Shown here: one piece after another, positions 52,729 through 62,800 of the stretch
How the letters are laid out: each line of letters begins with the position of its first letter
How positions within the stretch are numbered: the stretch's first letter is position 1
Assembly: GCF_963678635.1 (NCBI RefSeq)
Contig: NC_087062.1
Location: forward strand, 99,747,705-99,811,704
Origin: Symsagittifera roscoffensis
Lineage: Eukaryota; Xenacoelomorpha; Acoela; Convolutidae
DNA: 64,000 nucleotides
Direction of reading: 5' to 3'
Translations under genes and position numbers: made by a program
Notes under the pieces: generated by a model
The model's input: only the letters and a program-made list of their open reading frames with translations
What the model was told of the DNA's origin: nothing
Database searches by the model: none

Positions 52729-55700
52729 AAGCTGTTACACATGTTAGCGGTGCGTTAGAGTCCGCGGCCGGAAGCTCTCTAGAGATAAATTATGAGAAAG
52801 CGGCGACGGAAGCAATTGCCAAAGTGAAACAAGATCTGGCTGCGAAAGAAATAGAGCAACGACTAAAGTTGGAGATCGAAAGACAGAATTTTAACGAAGC
52901 ATTAACCGGATCGAACTCAATACCAGAGGCTAGAACGGGCTCAATGAAGACCGGGGATTGTAACACCGTGAAAATGGTGACTGGTAAACCTTTTGGAATA
53001 TCGAAAATCGGAGCAAGAATAATGTCGATAATCACAGTGGGCGGACACGAGGTAACCAGAAACTTGAGCGAGCCGAGCGACCAGACGATAATGCACATTG
53101 ACGTGTATGCAGACTACTTGAGTGGAATAAGTCCACAAACGACTTCTAGAGCGCTCAGGGCACTACTCACGAGAGGGGGCAGCAAGTCGGTACGTGTTGA
53201 TAATAGGTACACTGAAGCTTATGGTCCACACGAGGTGATGCTAAATATAGATGGAATCAACATCTATACCAAGACGATGATAACATGCGACGAAGACCTA
53301 ATTGGACAAATCTATGTAGGGAAAGAAGAGTTGAAAGTAAGATCGATCGGACACTGTGCCATGCTTGAAGAAGATGCAATGCACATCGGGACGGAAGCAG
53401 ACGTGACAGGACACGTGCTAGACATAAATGGCAAAAAGACTCAGTTGCGTGGATTACTTGACACGGGAGCAGTCTTGAGCGTCATACCAATCGAAACATG
53501 GGAAAAGATGGGCTTTGACAAAGGTGACTTGATAGACTCGAGAATACGGCTGTCAGCTGCAAACAAAGGGGCCCTACGGGTGCTGGGCAGGACGCCGATA
53601 ATAGCCCTCAATTTGGGGGAACGTAACCTGTGGATGAGCTTCATCGTGGTAGAAAACCTAGATGAATCTGACCAATTCATTTTGGGCAGAGACTTCATCA
53701 GGAATTTCGACGTAACGATAGATCTAAATAATGCAATGTTCAGGATACGGAACCCGGATAGGAGGTACGCAATCAAACCGGTAAATTTAATAATGGCAAA
53801 TGAGAACAAAGCACCGGTATTCTTGAGTAGGAGAGTGAGGTTAAAAGCTAATGAAGCGGCAATCGTAAGCTTGAGGATGAAAAATTATAATGAACTAAGT
53901 GACAACAAGCAAGTGTGTATAGTTCCAAACCCTAATAGTCAAAGCGCTGCTGTTTTAGGAAGATCATTTTCGATAACGAAGAGCGGCCTCTGCGTCAGTG
54001 TCTTGTTGAATACCCTTGATATACCGATCACGATACAGAGAGGGAGGAAGCTGGGATATGCTTTACCGGTTAAAACTCGATATGAAACAATTGAAAACTC
54101 AAAACAAAATGAAGTTGTTGATTGTCCCAACCACAGGGACAAAATTTGTATCTTGAGACGATTGCAGAGAATAAAAGATTCTTCAGGTCTTATCAAATCA
54201 CTTAAGTCAGAAACGGACGATGGGCTTTCGAGCTGTTCGAACTTTCCAGAGCGACCCACACCAGATGAAATGCAAACTGATAAACCGGTTCTGCCGGAGA
54301 TTGAACATTTAAGGGGCAAACTGAAAGATGAACAGCTCGAAGCTATCAAGGACGTACTAGAGCGGAACGAGGAGGTCTTTTCAAGGCATAAGGCGGATAT
54401 CGGGTGTTGTAATTTTGTTGAACATGAAATAGAACTTGAGGAAAACGCGGTACCACACAGGGAGGGGGCGAGGCGCATGACCCCACACAAATCGGACGCG
54501 TGTAGAAAAGAAATCGAAACGTCACTAGAGTATGACATGATAGAACCATCCAAGTCACCGTGGGCGTGTGGAGTAGTGATGGCCAAAAAGAAAGGCGACC
54601 AGTTAAGGTTTTGTTGTGACTTTCGATACCTGAACTCCGTCACGGTGAAGGATGCCTATCCCATACCTAGAATTGATGAGAGCCTCTCGAAGTTAGGTGA
54701 TGCGAAATTTTTTACGACTCTTGATTTAGGCTCGGCCTTTTGGCAGGTACCATTAAGGAAGCAAGACAGGGACAAGACAGGGTTCGCCTGCGAGTTGGGT
54801 CTGTTTCAATGGAAACGGATGCCGTTTGGACTCTGCAATGCAACAGCCACGTTTCAGCGGCTGATGGCACACGCGTTGATAGGCGTGACGAAGAAGTACG
54901 GCAACCTGGTAATGTGCTACGTGGACGACGTGGTAATAGCAACGCCAACACTAGAAGACCACATCGAGAGGCTTGAAGAGGTGTTCGCGTGCATGAAAAG
55001 ATCGGGGCTGAAGTGTAAACCATCAAAGTGCGAGATACTCAAGGACTCGATTAAATACTTGGGCAGGATGGTAGATAAACACGGTATCAGACCTGATCCA
55101 GACGCCGTGGAAGCAGTCCTAACCTGGAAATCACCGAAGACGGAGCACCAGCTGATGAGCTTCCTGGGTTTCGCCAACTATTATAGAGAATTCATCAAGG
55201 GCTATGCGGACAAGGTATACCCGATGCAACAATTAATGAGACATAAGGGCAAGAAGTTCACGTGGAACAACGCGGCAGAAGAGTCATTCCAGAGAATAAA
55301 GAAAGAGCTGTGTGAGGCACCAGTACTGGGTATGCCGACTGAGAAGGGGATGTACGTGCTAGACACGGATGCGTCAGTAGTCGCTATTTCTGGGATTCTC
55401 CATCAAGAACAAGAATGGAATGGGAAGACAGTCTTGAGACCAATAGCATACGGGAGCAAGGTCCTAAGTGACACAGAAATGAAGTACGGAGCACCGAAAG
55501 CAGAGATGTTCGCGGTGGTCACCTTTGTCGAAAAATACAGAGCATACTTAGGCAGTGAGCCCTTCAAGCTGCGAGTGGACAACCGAGCACTAAGCTGGCT
55601 GAAAACGTACTCAATGGACCAGAGCTATATTGGGAGGTGGATAGTTCGCTTGGATGGATACAACATGATAATTGAGCACAGAACACGAGATAAACATCAA

Positions 55701-58700
55701 AATGCTGACAGCTTGAGTAAGAAGACGGAGTTCTACGAGAGGCAAGAACAAAGAGAGGCGGACAGACCTGAGATCAAAGACGGCTTCTCCTTTATGGACA
55801 AAGAAACGTACGACAGTCTTCCACTCACGAGATGGCTGGACAAATCAGGCAAACCGATTGAAGATCACCCCGAATTGCCGAAAGAGCCTCTTGAAAAGAC
55901 CATCTTGAAGAAAAGCAGAGGGATTCCGATAGGAATAATGCTCAAGTCCAAGATCGTGAGGGAAACACTCAAGGCAAAAGGTTATGATCTCATCCAGGTA
56001 GAGGAGGGAACGGTCCGAATAGATGAAGACTTAATGAGGTTGCTTGAGAAACTATCAGATGACAAGCCCGTGATCCAAGGGAAAGGTCAGGAGGCACCGG
56101 AACTAACCATACTTCGGAGAGAAGAAACAGTGAACAATACTGACGTCTCAAAAGGAAGCATCACTGATAGCAAGGAAGTTGTGCGATCACTAGTTGAAAA
56201 AATTCCCGAAAAAATTCTGGAGCAGACAAAAGTCAGGGATAAGAAAGTAACATTCAGAGAAGAAGTTGAACACCTGGGACTAGATCAAGAGTCCGGGGAG
56301 TGGTCCAGATTCATGGAAGAAGACGAAACCGGAGAAGGGAAATTGTCCGGGGAGCGTGAAGAATGGGATGAAGACTCGGATGAGAGCAGCGAAGACCAAG
56401 ACAGTCTATGCATGATACTGGCGGAAGAGAAGATAAGACAGCACGACAGGGAATTACAGACAGATCCATCTTCAGGGACGTACAATCTGGAAATACAAGA
56501 GGTACGAGGTGGTGAAGAGCTCGAGAAAATAGCAGTTTCAAGAAAACCACTAAGGGAACTATCGTGCAACTCAAACGTCAGAACGAATCTGGTACCAGAA
56601 GACGACATGAAAATCGTGAAAAGGATGATATGTGTGAAACTGAGCGATGACATCCACAACCCTGGTGAGATGAATGGACAGATCATGGCGCTAAAGGAGC
56701 ACGTTAAGGCAAGATACAGGCTGTCTGACCTAATAAGGGCCCAGAAGAATGACAAAATGACAAGTAACCTCTCCAAATGGATCCATTCGGGAGTCAAGGA
56801 GAAGGGGGAACTCGAGGAAGACAGCTACAAGATCTTGAGCCAGTTCTACAAAGAAAAGAGAGACTTACTTTATCACACAGCTGAAGGGGTGGTAGCGTGC
56901 AAGAGAAGAGATGAGGAAAAAATATTACACAAACACAACCTCATCATACTACCACAATTGTACCAAACGGAGGTGCTTTTCAGATCACACGACCAGATGG
57001 GCCACCAGGGGATAGATAAAGTACAACAAAGGATACTTCACAGGTTTGACTGGCCGGGAATGAGAAAAGCTTGCGAGAGATGGGTGAATGCCTGCCTAGC
57101 ATGCCTTCAAGTAAAAGACCCAAGGAAGATGAAGTTTCCCCTCAAGTCTGTCGAGAGTTCGGAATTCAATGAGGTGGTGCAGATAGACCATCAGAAAATC
57201 TGCATGACGGAATCGGGTTATAACCAAATACTAGTTATAATAGATCACTTCACCAAGTTGGCGGAAGCGGTTCCGTGCCAGACAGCCTCAGCAGAGGAGA
57301 CATGTGATCACCTGATAACGCATTGGATATCGCGGTATGGTTGTCCAATGACTTTCCAGTCGGACAACGGCAAGGCTTTTGTGGGGGACTTGACAAAAGA
57401 ATTGATGAAGAGATCACACATTGCTCAAGCACACTCGACGACCTATCATCCACAGACCAATGGGTTGGTAGAGAGACAGAACAGGACACTGGTCAACATG
57501 CTCAGGGTGTACTGCTCGAGATACATGACGGACTGGGACAAATACCTGCCACAGGTAGTAGGAGCCTATAATAGTACTCAGCACTCAACGACGGGTATCA
57601 GTCCTTTCATGATGTTGACAGGCAGGGAAAGGGCAATGCCTATAACATTCTTCTACCCGGAGTACGAGGGGAAGAGGACGTCACCTCAAGCATACGTGAA
57701 GGAAGCGATCAAAAGACAACAAGAGCCAAACGAGCTATGTCGGAGAAACACGGCGCAAGCGCAAATGAGGCAACGCAAGAAATATGACGAAAAGATACTA
57801 AGAGCAAAGCCATACGAAGTGGGCCAATACGTGTGGGTCTTCCAAAATGTCATACCGCCCAAGGGAACAAAGAAACTACTCAAGAAATGGAGAGGACCGT
57901 TCATGATTACGGAAGTACATCAACAAGGACGGTTCTATCGCTTGAGTACTGGGCGAGCAGCACATTACGAAAATCTGAAGCCTCACGTCCCGTCCCCGGA
58001 GGACTGGTGCCTACCAAAAGACATGGAAGGTCTTGAGTACCTGGTGGTGGAACCAGCGTGCGAAGTGGATGAGAAAGGCACTAGAGAGAAAAATGATGGA
58101 AATGAGAACTTGAGTTTGGACGACAACGAAAAGATAGAAGTGGAGTCGGATGCAGGTTCATTTGTAGAAGAAGACTGGAACGACCCAGAGCAAAACGAGG
58201 TACCGAAGTGGATGGAGCCGGATCGACCAACACCACCGGAAACCAGGACTGGCAATCGTAAACGAACAGGTATGAGGTACAATAGGTACGGGGATGACTT
58301 CCTGATCGATAAGATACAGCCAGACAAGTTGGGAGATGAACTACTAAGCGCAGGCGAACTGGAAGCCGAAGAGGAATGGCAGGTCATTGACGATGGTGGA
58401 CATTATCCGCAGGATGATTACTCGACGCCAGAATTGGAGACGGATCTCGAGCAGAGTGAAATAGAAAGGAGGGAGAACACGAACTTGAGGATTCTAGAGT
58501 GGATGCGTGATGTCAAAGACGAGAGCCGCGAAGGACAAAGCATTCAGCAAATCGATGTATCAGCAGCAAATTACATGAAGACAGAGGACCCTCTTTTCGG
58601 ATGGACAGCAACAGACAGGCCACTGGACATCCCTAAGGACAATTCAGACCCGACTACATCGACGGGGACGTCGATAAATATTTTTGTCCGGGGAGTGGGG

Positions 58701-59300
58701 GTAGGACTTACCCACACCGAAAATTTGATGATAAAGAAGCTCAAGGAAGTGAGGGAAACAAGCGGATTGGAACTGGAGGAAGAAGAACCAGAGCCTACCA
58801 TAGGAAGGAATTTCAAAACGAAATTCGAAATACCCAATGAATACTCAGAGAACATCATGATAACGGATAGCGACTTCATCCTGTCAAACAGGACCAGCGC
58901 GATCTGCATCACGGCGGACATGAGTTTCAAATCAAGATTGGAGGCTGACTTCAAAAGAGAGTACCAGAACGTAGAGTTTCTGTTCAGACAGAGGCCAGGA
59001 CTGGGAGGCATGGCAGCGCTTCCACCGTCAGTGGCACAAGTCCCGGGCAAATACCTCTGCTTCCTAGTAACGAGAGTCAACGACAGAAACACAATTGATC
59101 CCGAACACGTGATATTGGCACTGACAAGGCTACGTGACTTCATGATTGAAAGAGGAATAGTGGAGGTCTCGATGCCGGTGTACGACCCAAACAGGGGCAA
59201 ACTGAGCTCGAGAGAATTGTACGCTATCCTACATGTGGTCTTTGCAGAAACAGAGATAATGGTGCATCTTCACAAGAAGTACTACTTGAGCATCGCCTGA
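52710..59300 (+). CDS. Element 2 Pol with C-terminal macro-like domain
   Basis: An uninterrupted frame of 2,196 codons; it has no ATG of its own at the start (TTG at 52,710) and normally would be translated as an extension of Gag. It contains protease LLDTGA (about residue 250) and ILGRD; RT LDLGSAFWQVPL and YVDDV (about 736); RNase H LDTDAS (about 883); an acidic spacer; integrase HHCC SHDQMGH...CLAC; catalytic QIDH, QSDNG, LVERQ with D-D-35-E spacing; WRGPFMITEV; and a C-terminal macro-like region (about 2,047-2,196) with KYLCFLVTR and DFMIERGIVEVSMPVYDP. All catalytic residues I can check in RT, RNase H and integrase are present, so this part was recently functional. Confidence 0.92.
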   Translation: MPTKTVKAVTHVSGALESAAGSSLEINYEKAATEAIAKVKQDLAAKEIEQRLKLEIERQNFNEALTGSNSIPEARTGSMKTGDCNTVKMVTGKPFGISKIGARIMSIITVGGHEVTRNLSEPSDQTIMHIDVYADYLSGISPQTTSRALRALLTRGGSKSVRVDNRYTEAYGPHEVMLNIDGINIYTKTMITCDEDLIGQIYVGKEELKVRSIGHCAMLEEDAMHIGTEADVTGHVLDINGKKTQLRGLLDTGAVLSVIPIETWEKMGFDKGDLIDSRIRLSAANKGALRVLGRTPIIALNLGERNLWMSFIVVENLDESDQFILGRDFIRNFDVTIDLNNAMFRIRNPDRRYAIKPVNLIMANENKAPVFLSRRVRLKANEAAIVSLRMKNYNELSDNKQVCIVPNPNSQSAAVLGRSFSITKSGLCVSVLLNTLDIPITIQRGRKLGYALPVKTRYETIENSKQNEVVDCPNHRDKICILRRLQRIKDSSGLIKSLKSETDDGLSSCSNFPERPTPDEMQTDKPVLPEIEHLRGKLKDEQLEAIKDVLERNEEVFSRHKADIGCCNFVEHEIELEENAVPHREGARRMTPHKSDACRKEIETSLEYDMIEPSKSPWACGVVMAKKKGDQLRFCCDFRYLNSVTVKDAYPIPRIDESLSKLGDAKFFTTLDLGSAFWQVPLRKQDRDKTGFACELGLFQWKRMPFGLCNATATFQRLMAHALIGVTKKYGNLVMCYVDDVVIATPTLEDHIERLEEVFACMKRSGLKCKPSKCEILKDSIKYLGRMVDKHGIRPDPDAVEAVLTWKSPKTEHQLMSFLGFANYYREFIKGYADKVYPMQQLMRHKGKKFTWNNAAEESFQRIKKELCEAPVLGMPTEKGMYVLDTDASVVAISGILHQEQEWNGKTVLRPIAYGSKVLSDTEMKYGAPKAEMFAVVTFVEKYRAYLGSEPFKLRVDNRALSWLKTYSMDQSYIGRWIVRLDGYNMIIEHRTRDKHQNADSLSKKTEFYERQEQREADRPEIKDGFSFMDKETYDSLPLTRWLDKSGKPIEDHPELPKEPLEKTILKKSRGIPIGIMLKSKIVRETLKAKGYDLIQVEEGTVRIDEDLMRLLEKLSDDKPVIQGKGQEAPELTILRREETVNNTDVSKGSITDSKEVVRSLVEKIPEKILEQTKVRDKKVTFREEVEHLGLDQESGEWSRFMEEDETGEGKLSGEREEWDEDSDESSEDQDSLCMILAEEKIRQHDRELQTDPSSGTYNLEIQEVRGGEELEKIAVSRKPLRELSCNSNVRTNLVPEDDMKIVKRMICVKLSDDIHNPGEMNGQIMALKEHVKARYRLSDLIRAQKNDKMTSNLSKWIHSGVKEKGELEEDSYKILSQFYKEKRDLLYHTAEGVVACKRRDEEKILHKHNLIILPQLYQTEVLFRSHDQMGHQGIDKVQQRILHRFDWPGMRKACERWVNACLACLQVKDPRKMKFPLKSVESSEFNEVVQIDHQKICMTESGYNQILVIIDHFTKLAEAVPCQTASAEETCDHLITHWISRYGCPMTFQSDNGKAFVGDLTKELMKRSHIAQAHSTTYHPQTNGLVERQNRTLVNMLRVYCSRYMTDWDKYLPQVVGAYNSTQHSTTGISPFMMLTGRERAMPITFFYPEYEGKRTSPQAYVKEAIKRQQEPNELCRRNTAQAQMRQRKKYDEKILRAKPYEVGQYVWVFQNVIPPKGTKKLLKKWRGPFMITEVHQQGRFYRLSTGRAAHYENLKPHVPSPEDWCLPKDMEGLEYLVVEPACEVDEKGTREKNDGNENLSLDDNEKIEVESDAGSFVEEDWNDPEQNEVPKWMEPDRPTPPETRTGNRKRTGMRYNRYGDDFLIDKIQPDKLGDELLSAGELEAEEEWQVIDDGGHYPQDDYSTPELETDLEQSEIERRENTNLRILEWMRDVKDESREGQSIQQIDVSAANYMKTEDPLFGWTATDRPLDIPKDNSDPTTSTGTSINIFVRGVGVGLTHTENLMIKKLKEVRETSGLELEEEEPEPTIGRNFKTKFEIPNEYSENIMITDSDFILSNRTSAICITADMSFKSRLEADFKREYQNVEFLFRQRPGLGGMAALPPSVAQVPGKYLCFLVTRVNDRNTIDPEHVILALTRLRDFMIERGIVEVSMPVYDPNRGKLSSRELYAILHVVFAETEIMVHLHKKYYLSIA
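56291..56354 (+). promoter_or_regulatory. Two PPT-like copies in the element 2 Pol spacer
   Basis: GTCCGGGGAGTGG (56,291) and ATTGTCCGGGGAG (56,342) encode ESGEW and LSGER. They lie in the same RNase H-integrase spacer as the four copies of element 1. Confidence 0.45.
58658..58724 (+). promoter_or_regulatory. Conserved hairpin-PPT-hairpin block inside pol (element 2)
   Basis: ATCGACG-GGGA-CGTCGAT (58,658-58,675), then ATTTTTGTCCGGGGAG, then GTGGG...CCCAC; 64 of 67 positions equal the block at 30,693. Neighbouring codons for equally conserved protein differ at many third positions. Confidence 0.65.
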
Positions 59301-59807
59301 GTCGGGTACATGGAGGTATCAGGTCGGGTGTGAGGGAGGAGTCTTGAGTTAGGTACTGGGGTGCGGCGCAGGTAAAGGGATCTTAAGATGTGATTGGCAT
59401 GACAATTGAATTTTAAAAGAAAGAATTGATGGTGCTAAAACATAAAATGAATCTGCATGTTCTTAAAGGAAATCCAATCGAATTGCTTTAAGTGATATGA
59501 GAATGATAAGATTTTAACCATATGGGTAGAAGGGGGGTCTCTAGGTTAGGAACGTGACATGCTAAGTTTTAATGAGCTTTCTGTTTTCAGATCAAGTTTG
59601 AAAAACAAAGTTGAAAATCCAACTACACTCAAGCGAGAAACAGAAAGAGAGAATCTTGATTGAACACGCGATAATCCGAATCTACAGCAAGTACTTGCAA
59701 GAGAACAGTTCTAGGTAATTCTTGAGTTGGTAAGGTAATTCTTGAGTTGGTAAGGTAATTCTTGAGCTGGTTAACATCTACCTACATACATCCCGAAGTT
59801 ACAAAGA
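59301..59807 (+). other. Pol-ORF3 spacer of element 2
   Basis: No ORF is supported. It contains a splice-acceptor-like TTTCTGTTTTCAG ending at 59,590 and three 20-bp tandem units (GGTAATTCTTGAGTTGGTAA) at 59,714-59,773. Confidence 0.55.
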
Positions 59808-62800
59808 ATGGCAGACCGATTCTGGAACTCCGTGCCCGCAGCCCTGAGGAAGCCCACTCTTGATGAGCTGTACAGGCGCCTGAGGGACTTGGACTATACC
59901 CAAATAGACGAGAGAATGGCGGTGATGCTGAATGCCATCCTCCAGTTGGAGGACCAGGGTGAGTGCAGGGAGTCTGCAACGGAGGCTGTCTTGATGATCG
60001 GCTACACCACCGAGGGTATATCGAACCAAGAACAGACCAGATGGTTGTCTTGGAATGTGGATGGAGGAGTAAGGGGTTTTGACTTGGCAAGGAATCCTGG
60101 CCTGAATAACAATACCGAATATGGCGCAGGGGAATTCCCACTACCGACTAGGCCAACAGTAAGGTCCACCAGCCAGAGCTCGAGTAGGGTGCCATCGATG
60201 TCACGAATGCAACAGACGACCGAGGCATATCCGGATCTAGGTGTTCTAAGGAAAGAGCTCGAGAAGACGCAGAAGGAAAGGAATAAGGCGAACCTCGATC
60301 GGGATCAGGCAAATCTGGATCGGGAGAAGGTTCAGCTGGAAAGGGACCAGGCGGTCAATGAGCGAGACCAGGCTCTGAGGTTGCTTGAGATACAAAAAGC
60401 TGAGCATCAACAGGAGTTAAGGGTGCGGGAGAACGCCGCAAATCGTGATCAACTGAGGTCGGAATTAGACAGAATAAAACAACGACAACGCGAGCTTGAT
60501 GCACAGAAGGGAGCCAGGCCGAAGGAGCGAGTGGTCACCAGCTCGAGGCCAGAGTCACGTATGGAGGTGGATGAGGCCCCCAGAGCAAGAGCACGGTTCA
60601 ACCTTGACCGCGAGGCCCGTGAACACATGAGTGAAGGGTTGGAAGTTTGGATACCGAATGACGCAACGTCTTCCTTGCGTAGCCTAGAGACGCAACCCAT
60701 ACGCCCACTGATGGATGTGGAGCTGCCGGGATATACCCCAACCTCGACCTCGAGTGACGGTCAGGTGAGCGGCGGCTCATCGCGTCTGAGAGAACTGGGC
60801 GAGAGATTGCGACAAAAGAGTCGTGAGAGTTCGGCAAGACCGGAGCTTCCCCCGACGTGGAGGGAGCAGCCGGTCAGGAGTGTCGTGATCTTGAGTTATA
60901 AGAAGAATACAGAGGGGAGGTACCACAGGCACAATCGGCTGGACTGGAGTACGGAGCAGAAAGCTAGGAGAGACTGCTTTCATGATGCGGCCTGGGTGCA
61001 ATACATGGCGCCACCCCGGGTACCAGAAGGTGCGGTTCATCTAATCGTAGGGGACAGCCTGGTGCGGGTGTTGACCCGGATCCGATCGCACTGGCAGACG
61101 GGAATCTTGAGTTTCGCTGGAGCTGCCACGCCACAGATGTTAGCAACGCTTGACATGCTGGGGATGACCAAAGTATACACGGTGACCCTGATGATTGGGA
61201 CCAACGATGTATCAAGGGGTGAAGCGAGGAAAATAACAAGGCTGCACGATAAGGTGAGCTGCCTTCTTGAGGAACTGAGGATTCAGATGGACCCCATCCT
61301 GTTGACGATATGTACTGTCCCCTACAATATGATGTTTGATCAGCACGCCTTGGAGATGAACGAGAAGGTGCGGAACCTAAACAAGGGGATAAGAGACATC
61401 CACCGGAAGAGTGTGCTCCCTGTCAGACTGTTGGACGTGGCAGAGCGCATGGAGAAAGAGGGATTCCCTGAAGACACCTCCAGTGATGGAATCCATTTTG
61501 ATAGACCAAGGGGAGCAGAGTGGCTAAACGACGTCTTCCAAGAACACATAAATGCGCTGGAGGCGGATCTGCTAGAGACAGCCCAATTCACTTTAGGACC
61601 ACCTCCGAACCCACCATTCCTGGCCTCAAGGGCCTTGTCTGGTCGCTTGGGACCGAGAGTTGACACTAGAGACAGTTCAAGGAGCAGCCAGACCAGATTG
61701 CAGAGTGCCACGCCAATGGAGTCTGAGGAGGTGACGTCATCAACACCTCCAAGCTCGGCGATATCCTCAGTGGTAGTGGCAGAGAGCAAACGGGAAAATA
61801 AGTCTATGGAGACCGCTCGCTTGAGATATCCCGAGAAGGTGAAAGAACTGGATCTAGAGAGTTTGGAATGCAGGCAAGAATTGGCGGAAACCCTGGGGAT
61901 CGAACGAGTATCACACGAGGACTTGAATAGGCATCATTGCGTGGACTGGTTGAAAGCTCATGAGGCGCACTTCTCGAGAGCGAAGTTGATGGAGACCACA
62001 GACCTGACGGGAATTCCCACAAAAACGATCATGGGACCCATTAATTACAGACCTCTCAAGCTGCTGGGGAGTCCGGGACTTATAGCAGAACCTCCCAAGC
62101 ACCGAACTAGCATCGCCAGAATCAGGTTGGCAACCCCGGCACAGTTGAAGGTGGTAGACAAGCTACTCAATCCGGGAGGAACGGGATTGCCAGATGCCGC
62201 TTACGAAGGCTCGAAATTGGCGGAAGATCCCAGGTACGGGAAGCCCTGTGGGAGTACCCAGCTGGCCAAAACCCTGGCAGTGTATGATAGAGCAGACCCA
62301 GCTGCTGCGAGAGTAGTCATTGTGGCGGGATCAGACTTCGAAGGAACGTCTCCCAAGTTGTTCTGGCCGGAGACTTTGATATACTCTTTGCCAGGAGCTG
62401 AATTGAATCAGATGTTAACTCTGGTAGTGGCAATAAAGTCGGAGATGCCCTGTGAACCTGAACTGCTATTGTTTGCAGGGATGAATGATCACCTGCACGC
62501 GATGGGACTTCTTGAGCAACTAAAGGGCGATGAAATTCCGACATCGAGGAAGATATGGGAAGCCATTCAAGCGTTGTTTGCGGCGATGAATGAAGTGCAA
62601 GAGAATGTTGTCTCGAGATTCGGGTCCAAGACGAAGGTGGTGTTTACCACATCCCCTGGATACGCGAATATGCCACCCGCCCTACAGTTCGTGTACACGG
62701 TCTTGATCCTGATAGCAGAAGGGAGTGAATGGCGGATTCTAATGGCAGCCCCCAATCGGGAGTTGGAGCCATCGAACCTGAGGCTTCGCAAGTCAGAATT

